From NCBI GenBank assembly GCA_050251415.1, contig JBFWMT010000019.1:1-42937 (forward strand): a stretch of 42,937 bases of DNA, given 5' to 3'. The notes below the pieces were generated by a model, which saw nothing but the letters and a program-made list of their open reading frames with translations, was not told the origin of the DNA and made no database searches. This DNA comes from UBA8514 sp050251415 (GTDB lineage Bacteria > Bacillota > Clostridia > Lachnospirales > Anaerotignaceae). Shown here one piece after another: positions 15,333-21,838 of this stretch (its first letter is position 1; every line of letters starts with the position of its first letter). The position numbers were made by a program, and so were the translations under genes.

Positions 15333-15361
15333 ATTATACAACAAAACAATAAAAATTTCAA
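15333..15361 (-). promoter_or_regulatory. promoter of tRNA-Pro
   Basis: Minus strand TTGAAA (15361-15356), 17 bases, TATAAT (15338-15333), placed about 14 bases before the tRNA 5' end. Confidence 0.75.
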
Positions 15362-15399
15362 GTTGTGAATTTTATGATTTAAAATTTAGAAGGAGTAAA

Positions 15400-15486
15400 A
15401 TGGCGGAAGAATTTCGGTCTATCTATTTCAGCAGAAGTGGGGTATTATCCGTCACATTCCTAAATATTGCGAATAAAATAAAATAA
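15400..15486 (+). CDS. possible 28-residue small protein
   Basis: ATG 15400 follows AAGGAG at a good distance and opens a 28-codon frame (MAEEFRSIYFSRSGVLS and onward to NKIK) that ends 15 bases before the cupin start. I recognise no family. It could be a small coupled leader peptide or a chance frame; only the ribosome site argues for it. Confidence 0.25.
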   Translation: MAEEFRSIYFSRSGVLSVTFLNIANKIK

Positions 15487-15503
15487 CAACTTGGGGGAGA
15501 TTG

Positions 15504-15974
15504 ATGATTATGGATTATGGGCCAGAACCATTTGTAACTAAAATTGATTGGGAGGCTAAACAAAATAATAATTATCGTACAGCCTTTTGGACAGGAGAAA
15601 ATTTACAGCTGATGCTAATGTGCGTGGGTGAAGGGCAGAAAACTGATTTAGAAATTCATGATACAGATCATTTCGTACGTATTGAAGAAGGACAAGGAAT
15701 TGTGGAAACTGGGGATAAAAGAAATAATTTGGATTTTAGAGTAAGAGTTTCTGAAGGTTATGCAATTATGATACCTGCTGGTATATGGCATACCGTTAGT
15801 AATATAGGCAATACAAAGCTTAGATTGTATGTTATTTATGCACCGCCCCAATATCCGCATGGAACAATTAATGAAACAGGAGAAAGCGAACAAACTATTT
15901 ATGAAAAGAATGGTCAATGTGTAATTAACCCTACGACAAGTATTAAAACTATATACCTAAATACATTAAAATAA
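15504..15974 (+). CDS. cupin-domain protein
   Basis: A single-domain cupin of about 156 residues. Motif 1 is visible as the HDTDHFVRIEEGQGIVETG region and motif 2 as IPAGIWHTVSN, giving candidate metal ligands from histidines and a glutamate. It resembles mannose-6-phosphate-isomerase-like cupins, but sugar binding cannot be claimed. A GGGGGAG ribosome site ends at 15499. ATG 15504 and ATG 15510 are both possible starts; I use the first, and the second has the better spacing. No operon partner is evident. Confidence 0.8.
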   Translation: MIMDYGPEPFVTKIDWEAKQNNNYRTAFWTGENLQLMLMCVGEGQKTDLEIHDTDHFVRIEEGQGIVETGDKRNNLDFRVRVSEGYAIMIPAGIWHTVSNIGNTKLRLYVIYAPPQYPHGTINETGESEQTIYEKNGQCVINPTTSIKTIYLNTLK

Positions 15975-15997
15975 AATTATAAATTTGGCAAATAAAA

Positions 15998-16020
15998 AAA
16001 GACTGTTAAAAACAGTCTTT
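15998..16020. terminator. terminator shared by the cold-shock and cupin genes
   Basis: AAAGACTGTT/AACAGTCTTT with a 3-base loop. On the minus strand it ends in a T tract and terminates the cold-shock gene 13 bases after its stop. It can also stop plus-strand RNA from the cupin gene. Confidence 0.9.
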
Positions 16021-16032
16021 AGTGTTTGCAGA

Positions 16033-16236
16033 TTAAGCTAAACGAACATTTGTAGCCTGTAAACCTTTAGCACCCTGAGTGATGTCAAAAGTAACATTTT
16101 GACCTTCATCAAGTGATTTGTAGCCATCAGAAGCAATGCCTGAAAAATGAACGAATAAATCTTCGTTATTTTCATTGTTTGTAATAAATCCAAATCCTTT
16201 TTCTGCGTTAAACCATTTAACTGTACCTTTATTCAT
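16033..16236 (-). CDS. cspA: cold-shock protein, CspA family
   Basis: A 67-residue OB-fold RNA chaperone. Both RNA-binding motifs are intact: KGFGFI (RNP1) and LFVHFSGI (RNP2), after the standard start MNKGTVKWFNAEKGFG. A TAGGAGGT ribosome site lies just before the ATG. The leader is long, about 125 bases, and structured, as is usual for cold-inducible csp genes. Which paralogue this is cannot be told; the symbol is generic. Confidence 0.97.
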   Translation of the reverse strand: MNKGTVKWFNAEKGFGFITNNENNEDLFVHFSGIASDGYKSLDEGQNVTFDITQGAKGLQATNVRLA

Positions 16237-16397
16237 GAAAGATACCTCCTAATAAATTATTATATTTTAGGGTTAAAATAAAAAATCACATACTTTTGAA
16301 AATCATAATAGTAGTATAATGACTTACAAAAATATGTGAATCAAAACCAACATCTAAAACATTAATTTAGTTTAACTCATATTTATGATTATGTCAA
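16237..16397 (-). promoter_or_regulatory. promoter and long structured leader of the cold-shock gene
   Basis: Minus strand TTGACA (16397-16392), 17 bases, TAAACT (16374-16369), giving a leader of about 125 bases. Within it TCACATA pairs with TATGTGA around an inner imperfect stem, and the outer stem runs into TTTTTTATTTT. The leader could therefore attenuate or change fold with temperature. Confidence 0.6.
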
Positions 16398-16576
16398 GGG
16401 TTTATTTTTATTTTTTTGGAAATAAACGCATGAAAGTTGCTCTGTTCCTATAGCCGAGAGATGGTGCATAAACAACTAAACTTGTATTGCAGGTAATAGC
16501 CTATTGAAAATAAAATATCAAGCTGTAACTTTCTAGAGAAATAAGGGACAAGTTGTTAGTGTTTGGCATATTAATG

Positions 16577-16709
16577 GAGTATATGGATGATTACAAGGAG
16601 GAATATAAATGAAATTTAGCTAGGATTTATTTTTAAAAAAGAGGAAATAGGCGAATATGTGGACGATTATGAGGAGGGGTCAAAATGAAATTTAGTAGGA
16701 ATCTATTTG
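16577..16709 (+). repeat. degenerate 76-bp tandem duplication at the start of the holin gene
   Basis: The stretch around the ATG at 16609 (GAGGAATATAAATGAAATTTAG context) is repeated 76 bases later around the real holin ATG at 16685. The upstream copy reads ATG AAA TTT AGC and then TAG, so it encodes only four residues. The two copies differ at about a quarter of positions. Bases 16400-16576, between this repeat and the cold-shock promoter, hold nothing I can name. Confidence 0.65.
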
Positions 16710-16972
16710 TAATAAAAATTACAAATAGGAAGTTTTGGGTAGCATTAGCAGGCCTTGCCGCATCGGTTATGGCTTTTATGAAGTTTGACAGCAACACAAT
16801 TATACAGGTTACGGCTATCATCGGTGCTTTAGGCTCGGTAATGGGTTACTTAATTTCTAATGGGTTGAAAGAGGATACAATGACTGACAAAAACGAAGAA
16901 GAAAATAAAAGCAAGAAAGTTGATACAAGCGCGGAAGATGATGCAAGGAAAAATGAAGAGGGAAGAGGATAA
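16685..16972 (+). CDS. phage holin (remnant lysis cassette)
   Basis: A 95-residue protein with one or two membrane segments at about 17-58 (FWVALAGLAASVMAFM and IIQVTAIIGALGSVMGYLI) and a highly charged C-terminal tail (KNEEENKSKK and onward). This is the usual design of a small Gram-positive phage holin. A GAGGAGGGG ribosome site precedes it. Its stop overlaps the start of an amidase fragment, the classic holin-endolysin order. It lies outside the prophage at 18206, so it belongs to an older, mostly deleted phage. Confidence 0.75.
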   Translation: MKFSRNLFVIKITNRKFWVALAGLAASVMAFMKFDSNTIIQVTAIIGALGSVMGYLISNGLKEDTMTDKNEEENKSKKVDTSAEDDARKNEEGRG

Positions 16973-17235
16973 TGAAAATAAATACTATTCTGGCCAATAT
17001 CAGCAACTTTATAAAAGGCAGGACAAGCACCGTGAAGTATATAGTGTTACATTATACCGCTAACAATGGTGATACGGCAAAAGGAAACTGTAAGTATTTT
17101 GCATCAGCTGGGCGAAAAGCATCAGCACACTATTTTGTTGATGAAAACAGAGTATACCAATCGGTACCAGATAGTGATGCAGCTTGGTCTGTAGGGTATG
17201 AAAGTTCAACAAAAACGGTTGTGTTGAGTCAGTAA
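16972..17235 (+). pseudogene. N-acetylmuramoyl-L-alanine amidase (endolysin), truncated
   Basis: The 87-residue product begins an amidase domain: YIVLHYTANNGDTAKGNCKYF with the first zinc histidine, then SAHYFVDENRVYQSVPDSDAAWSVG. It breaks off after about a third to half of the domain with unrelated residues (TKTVVLSQ) and a stop. Complete phage amidases have 150-300 residues, with a further zinc ligand near the domain end and usually a cell-wall-binding part, all missing here. It follows the holin with a one-base overlap. It is probably non-functional. Confidence 0.82.
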
Positions 17236-17242
17236 AAAATTA

Positions 17243-17270
17243 GGCCTAAGGTTATTGCTTAGGCCGATTT
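17243..17270 (+). terminator. terminator after the amidase remnant
   Basis: GGCCTAAG (17243-17250) pairs perfectly with CTTAGGCC (17258-17265), followed by GATTTTATT. The rest of 17271-17487 is A+T-rich and probably carries the promoter of the next gene. Confidence 0.75.
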
Positions 17271-17487
17271 TATTCAATACAATCCACATAGCACAATTTA
17301 TACATCTGCTAATTACAATATGGTTTTTAGTGAAGATTTCAGTTAATTAAGGTATCTATTTATGCTCTTCAAAATTTGAAGGGTAATTTTTATATTTACA
17401 GCACATAACATATTATGATAATTTATGATATAATAAGCAAATAAAGATGGACATTAGATTGCATAAATAGAATAGGAGGAATTAACA

Positions 17488-18021
17488 ATGGATTTTTTGC
17501 AGGGAAGTAATATATGGATTTATATATTTATATTTTTTGGTAAAATCTTAGAAGTTTCAGTTACAACAATAAGACTTGTATCAATAAACCGTGGAGAACG
17601 TGTAAAAGGCTCAATCATCGCAGTTTTTGAAATGCTCATATGGCTATCTGTAACGGGTACTGTATTAAGTGGTTTTCAAAATGATATAGTTAGAATATTT
17701 ATTTTTGCAATTGCTTTTGCTGTTGGCAATTATGTAGGCTCATGGATGGAAGATAAATTGGCTTTTGGACTGTGTTCCATACAAGTAATAGTTCCAGAAT
17801 GCAGTGAAAGCATAGAACTTGAGCATAGACTTAGGGCAAATAAATTTGCTGTTACTACAATCAAAGGTAGGGGAAAAGATGGAGAACGAGATATTATGTT
17901 CCTTCATATTAAACGCAAACGTATTTCGCAAGCTGTAGAAATAATTAAATCCGATTTGAAAAATGCCGTTATTGTTGTAAATGATTCTAAAATAATACAT
18001 GGTGGGTTTATTCGAAAATAA
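17488..18021 (+). CDS. UPF0316 membrane protein (DUF5698/DUF2179)
   Basis: A 177-residue protein with three membrane helices in residues 1-90 (including VTTIRLVSINRGER and VGNYVGSWMEDKLAFG) and a cytoplasmic C-terminal DUF2179 domain (FAVTTIKGRGKDGERDIMFLHIKRK). This layout matches the UPF0316/YebE-like family, whose function is not established; DUF2179 is proposed as a ligand-sensing module. The AGGAGGAATTAACA ribosome site is strong. It is the last complete host gene before the prophage junction. Confidence 0.88.
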   Translation: MDFLQGSNIWIYIFIFFGKILEVSVTTIRLVSINRGERVKGSIIAVFEMLIWLSVTGTVLSGFQNDIVRIFIFAIAFAVGNYVGSWMEDKLAFGLCSIQVIVPECSESIELEHRLRANKFAVTTIKGRGKDGERDIMFLHIKRKRISQAVEIIKSDLKNAVIVVNDSKIIHGGFIRK

Positions 18022-18054
18022 AGAAGACAATTATGACGGTGTTAGATGATTTTA

Positions 18055-18086
18055 GCATGCCCCTAAAAATAGGGACGTGCTTTATT
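18055..18086 (+). terminator. terminator of the UPF0316 gene
   Basis: GCATG-C-CCCTA pairs with TAGGG-A-CGTGC (one internal mismatch) around a short A loop and runs into TTTATTTAT. Confidence 0.7.
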
Positions 18087-18162
18087 TATACATACCAGTA
18101 TTACGACACTTCCCACAACTACATTATGCTTTAGAAAAAACAAGGCTTTGTTTTTTTGCAAT

Positions 18163-18202
18163 AAAAAAGCCCTGAAACCCATTACATGAAGGATCTCAGA
18201 GC
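18163..18202 (-). terminator. terminator of the target tRNA, left behind at the prophage junction
   Basis: On the minus strand a 12-bp stem with G-U pairs (GCTCTGAGATCC with GGGTTTCAGGGC) ends in six T. It begins three bases after the tRNA 3' fragment. This is what is expected if the fragment is the original 3' end of the host tRNA gene. Confidence 0.85.
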
Positions 18203-18205
18203 AAC

Positions 18206-18230
18206 TGCGGGCAGTGGGACTTGAACCCAC
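18206..18230 (-). other. attL: 3' end of a tRNA gene, probably tRNA-Leu
   Basis: On the minus strand this is a T arm GTGGG-TTCAAGT-CCCAC followed by the acceptor half TGCCCGC and discriminator A. No matching 5' half exists next to it; the bases beyond belong to the integrase side of the prophage. Phages commonly integrate in tRNA 3' ends and leave such a fragment at one junction, while the rebuilt complete tRNA sits at the other end, here beyond the right edge. Leucine is suggested by the GTTCAAGTCCC arm and A discriminator. The two GTGTTGCAT copies at 18259-18286 may be integrase arm sites. Confidence 0.8.
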
Positions 18231-18288
18231 AAAAATTGCAGTAAAATCAATGGATAGGCGTGGTTTGTGTTGCATTTCGTGTTGCATA

Positions 18289-19335
18289 TTACTTATTATT
18301 AGTGTTTAAATGTTGATTAATTTGTTTATAAACATCATCCATTTTGTTTGCCGTTGTGTGCTGATAAACCGTTTTCAGCATGTTATTTGTGGAGTGACCC
18401 ATAATCTGCATTGCATATTTATCTGGTATATTAAGTGCAAGCATCATAGAAGCGTTATAGTGCCTTAAGTCGTGAAAACGAAAATGAGGTAATCCGCAAC
18501 GGTCAACTAATCTTTTGAAGCTATCGGTTATTTGACTTGGCACATATGTTAACAGGGGCGTTGTAGCAGGTTGTCCTTTGAATTTTTCTAGCTCGGCATA
18601 TGCTACATCAGGAATGTGCAAAACTCTATCGCTGGCAAGAGTTTTGGTTGTTTTGGTCTGCCATATCTTATCGTCGTTCAGTACAACAGCACCTTTTATT
18701 CGTAATAGCTTATTTGAATAATCAATATTTTGCACTTTCAGAGCGCAAATTTCACTCCTTCTTAGCCCCATAGAGTATGCAAGGGTAATAGCCAGTTTTA
18801 AGTTTTCAATTTTGCAATCAGCTAAAAGAACAGCAATATCGTTATCTGTAGGAATGTATATATCCTTTTTAATCTTTTGAGGAAGGACGGTATTCAGTTC
18901 AAGGTGTGGAAGGTATTCTTTTAAAGTTGCAGAGAGTAAACCGTGGAGATTACGAACGGTTTTAGGTGTCCATAATTTAGCTTCAGTGTTAACGGCACTT
19001 TGAATATCGGTTTGAGTGACCTCAGATAGCCGTATTGGCATTAATTTTTTAAGATGGTGTTTTCTATAATACTTGTATGAACGAACTGTAGAAGGGGACA
19101 AGACGTTTGTCTTGGTATCAATATATTCGTCTATAGCCTCCCCAACAGTTTTATTAAGCGGACTTTTATTGCGTTCTCTTTTAAGCCTAAATTCTGCTGC
19201 CATGTATTCTGCTTCTCTCGCTTTTTCTGCGGTGAAGCTTTCATAATGGCGAACTTTTTTACCATCTACAATGTCGGTGTGGCTATATACGAGAGCTCTC
19301 CACTGTCCAGATGGCAACTTTTTTGCTTTTGCCAT
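18289..19335 (-). CDS. int: phage integrase, tyrosine recombinase
   Basis: This 348-residue recombinase performs prophage insertion and excision. The N-terminal arm-binding domain (SGQWRALVYSH, KVRHYESF) is followed by a core-binding SAM-like domain (about 62-145). In the catalytic domain Arg192 (GLRRSE), His288 and Arg291 (HDLRH), His314 (GHST) and the nucleophile Tyr324 (KTVYQHT) are all present. It lies 59 bases from the tRNA fragment and points towards it, the usual int-att arrangement. A GGAGGTCA ribosome site precedes the start. Confidence 0.97.
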   Translation of the reverse strand: MAKAKKLPSGQWRALVYSHTDIVDGKKVRHYESFTAEKAREAEYMAAEFRLKRERNKSPLNKTVGEAIDEYIDTKTNVLSPSTVRSYKYYRKHHLKKLMPIRLSEVTQTDIQSAVNTEAKLWTPKTVRNLHGLLSATLKEYLPHLELNTVLPQKIKKDIYIPTDNDIAVLLADCKIENLKLAITLAYSMGLRRSEICALKVQNIDYSNKLLRIKGAVVLNDDKIWQTKTTKTLASDRVLHIPDVAYAELEKFKGQPATTPLLTYVPSQITDSFKRLVDRCGLPHFRFHDLRHYNASMMLALNIPDKYAMQIMGHSTNNMLKTVYQHTTANKMDDVYKQINQHLNTNNK

Positions 19336-19366
19336 AAAAAAATGACCTCCTTTTTATTTTTAGGTA

Positions 19367-19395
19367 TAGAAATAAAGGCGGTCTTGTGGTATAAT
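19367..19395 (+). promoter_or_regulatory. promoter of candidate small RNA A
   Basis: TAGAAA (19367-19372), 17 bases, then an extended -10 TGGTATAAT (hexamer 19390-19395). It faces away from the integrase gene. Confidence 0.55.
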
Positions 19396-19401
19396 TTACG
19401 T

Positions 19402-19476
19402 TGGTTAGAGCGCGTTATACTTTGTATGACCGGCTATATATTAAGTCCTTCCTGTTAGCGCAGGAGGGGCTTTTTA
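19402..19476 (+). ncRNA. candidate small RNA A (about 75 bases)
   Basis: Between the integrase and the HsdR-like gene, both on the minus strand, a plus-strand promoter is followed about 50 bases later by an 11-bp terminator stem (AGTCCTTCCTG with CAGGAGGGGCT, 19444-19471) and a T tract. The hairpin has no T tract on the minus strand, so it does not serve the neighbouring genes. No open frame of note lies inside. Function unknown. Confidence 0.5.
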
Positions 19477-19483
19477 TTTAACT

Positions 19484-20626
19484 TTAATCAGCAGTTCTTA
19501 AATATTTGTTGGGCAGTGTTCTTTTTCTTCGTATTCCGTGATAAACCAAATCAACTACATATTGTGTTACATCACGCTTTTCTGGGTGCATGTATCTGTC
19601 CACGACAGCTATAATGTCATTTTCAAAGCGGTAGATGTCATTGATAGATTCCAAGCTTAACTTGAGTTCATTTTTATTTTCATCCGGAAGAATGACAGAA
19701 CTTTGAGAACTGTTAAAAATAAAGCGACAAATCCATTTTCTTGAATTATTATTATATAATACAGCTAAATATGATTCCGTTATTTTATAACCAATTTCAG
19801 TCATATTAACAGTGTTTTTTAGAATGTTTTTAACTGCAAAAAATGCTTCTTGCTCTGCATCGCTCAAAGTTTTAACAGGCTCATCGTTAGTTGTAATTGG
19901 AGCGACCTCATTTTGATTTTCATTTAAAGCTGTTTTAATCTTATCGTTGATTGCATCATTTAAAAAATCATTTAGTGCTTTCTTTAAAATTGGTCTAAAT
20001 TTTTCTACAACAGCTTGTGTCTTAGCACCAGAATAGACATTTTGTACACATATTTTCGTAAAATCATCTGTAGGATTTTGGAGTTGTTGGGAAATATAAC
20101 CCTTAAAAGTTTCAACATATTTTAGTGATTCCGCACTAGTAAATATGTTATTTGAATCAAAATTTTCTTTTGTAAACTTTTTAAGTTCTGTAATTTTATT
20201 TTCACGTAAATTTAGTAAATCAACTTCTAAAAATGGTTCTTTATCCATTTTATTTACTTCATCCAAATCGGTATAAAACCTATAAATAATACCGTTTGTC
20301 AAAATTGCAAATTTTGATTTTGTAGTTGCAAAATATCTGAAAAGTTGAGAATCGTGTTTTTCCAATTTTTTATTAACACATTTTGCTTCAACGAGAATTA
20401 CTGGTTCGCCATTTTGTAAAATGGCATAATCAACCTTTTCACCCTTTTTAATTCCAACATCTGCAACATATTCGGGAAGAAATTCTTGTGGGTTAAAAAC
20501 ATCGTAGCCAAGTATTGAAAAGAATGGCATTATGATTGATGTTTTTGTTGCTTCTTCGGTAGAAATGTTTCCAAGTATTGTTGGTATTCTATCAGAAAAA
20601 TTTTTAATTTTTTCACCAAAATCCAT
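19484..20626 (-). CDS. lone HsdR N-terminal-type nuclease (type I restriction enzyme R-like)
   Basis: The 380-residue protein resembles the N-terminal nuclease domain of type I restriction R subunits, without the helicase motor or HsdM/HsdS partners. A PD-(D/E)XK site is visible: Asp66 (KVDYAIL), then Glu80-Ala-Lys82 (LVEAK), preceded by TEEATKTSIIMPFFSILGYD, which is typical of this group. The C-terminal part (about 250-380) resembles no domain I can name. Such stand-alone proteins are common next to prophage integrases. A role in superinfection exclusion is plausible but unproven. The ribosome site is AAGGGAGG. Confidence 0.8.
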   Translation of the reverse strand: MDFGEKIKNFSDRIPTILGNISTEEATKTSIIMPFFSILGYDVFNPQEFLPEYVADVGIKKGEKVDYAILQNGEPVILVEAKCVNKKLEKHDSQLFRYFATTKSKFAILTNGIIYRFYTDLDEVNKMDKEPFLEVDLLNLRENKITELKKFTKENFDSNNIFTSAESLKYVETFKGYISQQLQNPTDDFTKICVQNVYSGAKTQAVVEKFRPILKKALNDFLNDAINDKIKTALNENQNEVAPITTNDEPVKTLSDAEQEAFFAVKNILKNTVNMTEIGYKITESYLAVLYNNNSRKWICRFIFNSSQSSVILPDENKNELKLSLESINDIYRFENDIIAVVDRYMHPEKRDVTQYVVDLVYHGIRRKRTLPNKYLRTAD

Positions 20627-20644
20627 ATTTAATATCCTCCCTTA

Positions 20645-20674
20645 AATTGACATTATTTAACATAATGCTATAAT
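20645..20674 (+). promoter_or_regulatory. promoter and operator-like site of candidate small RNA B
   Basis: TTGACA (20647-20652), 16 bases, extended -10 TGCTATAAT (hexamer 20669-20674). The 12-mer AATTGACATTAT (20645-20656) is identical to one in the early phage promoter at 21671-21682, and CATTAT/ATAATG forms an inverted repeat here. Confidence 0.65.
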
Positions 20675-20680
20675 GTGATT

Positions 20681-20752
20681 AAGGGTTTTCGTTCCTTGAC
20701 GTTAATTCCTTGCTTCGCCACTCCAGTATTTACAGTACTGGGGTGGTTTTTT
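20681..20752 (+). ncRNA. candidate small RNA B (about 72 bases)
   Basis: The promoter at 20647 is followed by about 37 unpaired bases and an 11-bp stem (CCACTCCAGTA with TACTGGGGTGG, 20718-20746) with a T tract at 20747-20752. It sits on the plus strand between two minus-strand genes and its end touches the stop of the ImmA gene. Its plan matches small RNA A: extended -10, short body, GC-rich terminator. No coding frame is evident. Confidence 0.55.
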
Positions 20753-21185
20753 ATTTCCCTTTAATTCTTAATTCAATCAAATTTTCGTCTAAACCAAACT
20801 CGCAGGAAAGCTGTGACACCGTACATTCTCTTCGTTCTCTCAAGTCATCATCACTTATAAATAGATTAACAAGAAAAAGGTTTGCTTCTCTCTCAATCCG
20901 GCTACATAACAAAAATGTTTTATTTCTAATAAAATAACAATTGGTGCGGCTGTGCAATATGGCATGGCCCAGTTCGTGGGCCATTACAAGTACAATTTCA
21001 TTTTCATCTAGGTTCTGATTAAGGAATATATATCTATGGTTTTTTAGGAACGTATAGCAACCGCTATATTCCCCTAAATTTCCGTGCTGAACTAATATAT
21101 TTAGATATTTTGCAATACGAAAAGGGTCATTTGTACCAAACTTACGCTCGTAATAATTGACTATATCTTTTATGCTCTTCCCCAA
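20751..21185 (-). CDS. ImmA/IrrE family metallopeptidase
   Basis: A 144-residue zinc peptidase of the COG2856 group with the active site HELGH (His70, Glu71, His74), followed by a downstream glutamate in RIEREANLF. In phages and ICEs such proteins cleave or antagonise the adjacent XRE repressor and so trigger induction. Its immediate upstream neighbour is exactly such a repressor, separated by 4 bases, and the two form an operon. The short form lacks an extra C-terminal domain. Confidence 0.92.
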   Translation of the reverse strand: MGKSIKDIVNYYERKFGTNDPFRIAKYLNILVQHGNLGEYSGCYTFLKNHRYIFLNQNLDENEIVLVMAHELGHAILHSRTNCYFIRNKTFLLCSRIEREANLFLVNLFISDDDLRERRECTVSQLSCEFGLDENLIELRIKGK

Positions 21186-21189
21186 AAAA

Positions 21190-21618
21190 TCACCTGCTTT
21201 TGTTCTTGTTAGGGTTATACTTTTCCTTGTTAATTACTTTCAAAATCCTTAAAGCCCTTTCTAATTCATCCTTAAAAAGTGCAGCGGTTTCTTCAGACAT
21301 ATCCTCGCCGTCAAAGCTTGCAGGCCCATCCTCTTTATTTGTCAGCTTTTCCATTATGTTATCCAGGTCCTTTGCAATGTCTTTTTCATCCCTTGCGGAA
21401 AGTCCTGTCTTTTTCGCTGTTTTATTTTCTTCACCTGTCATTAGATAGTCAACGGTCACGCCGAAATAATCAGCTATTTTTTGAAGCTTATCTTGCTTAG
21501 GGGTATAGCTCCCTCTTTTCCACTCAGAAAGCATCGACTGGGAAACTCCAGCTTCTTTTGATACCTTGTAGGCGGTAACACCAAATTTTTGTAAAAGTTG
21601 TTCAAAAATCTCATACAT
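21190..21618 (-). CDS. prophage CI-type repressor (XRE)
   Basis: A 142-residue repressor with an N-terminal helix-turn-helix (VTAYKVSKEAGVSQSMLSEW) and a charged C-terminal part of about 70 residues without the Ser/Lys pair of LexA-type autoproteolysis. Inactivation by the neighbouring ImmA protease is therefore the likely induction route. Its DNA-binding half is closely similar to the divergent Cro-like protein at 21839, so the pair probably arose by duplication and reads the same operators in the 220-base spacer between them. Confidence 0.9.
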   Translation of the reverse strand: MYEIFEQLLQKFGVTAYKVSKEAGVSQSMLSEWKRGSYTPKQDKLQKIADYFGVTVDYLMTGEENKTAKKTGLSARDEKDIAKDLDNIMEKLTNKEDGPASFDGEDMSEETAALFKDELERALRILKVINKEKYNPNKNKSR

Positions 21619-21644
21619 TTGTATCGCCCTTTCATAAAAAATGA

Positions 21645-21704
21645 CATACTTTAAAAAACTGATAAAAATTAATTGACATTATCAGAAAACCAAAGTATAG
21701 TATG
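21645..21704. promoter_or_regulatory. nested operators and early promoter between repressor and Cro-like genes
   Basis: Plus-strand promoter TTGACA (21673-21678), 17 bases, TATAGT (21696-21701). Around it two inverted repeats are nested: outer ATACTTT (21646-21652) with AAAGTAT (21692-21698), inner CTGATAA (21659-21665) with TTATCAG (21679-21685). The outer right arm covers the -10 box, so binding should block early transcription. Confidence 0.75.
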
Positions 21705-21737
21705 AGTATGCAACGGATAACTAAATTAAAAAACGGC

Positions 21738-21815
21738 GCATACTACAGAAAAATATATTACTTTTGTCGTGATTAGAATATATCATGTTTCTGAAGTATA
21801 TGCAACAGTTTTTTT
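21738..21815 (+). terminator. candidate attenuator in the early leader
   Basis: Downstream of the early promoter GCATAC-TA-CAGAAA (21738-21751) can pair with TTTCTG-AA-GTATATGC (21788-21803; one bulge). Five bases later there is a run of seven T (21809-21815). This is an imperfect intrinsic terminator inside the 130-base leader of the Cro-like gene. Confidence 0.45.
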
Positions 21816-21838
21816 ATTATTTGATAGGAGGTGCTTAA

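Noticed and set aside
16972..17235. Reading the amidase fragment as a complete short endolysin.
   Set aside because: The zinc-binding and catalytic residues of the second half of the domain are absent and the last residues are unrelated to the family.
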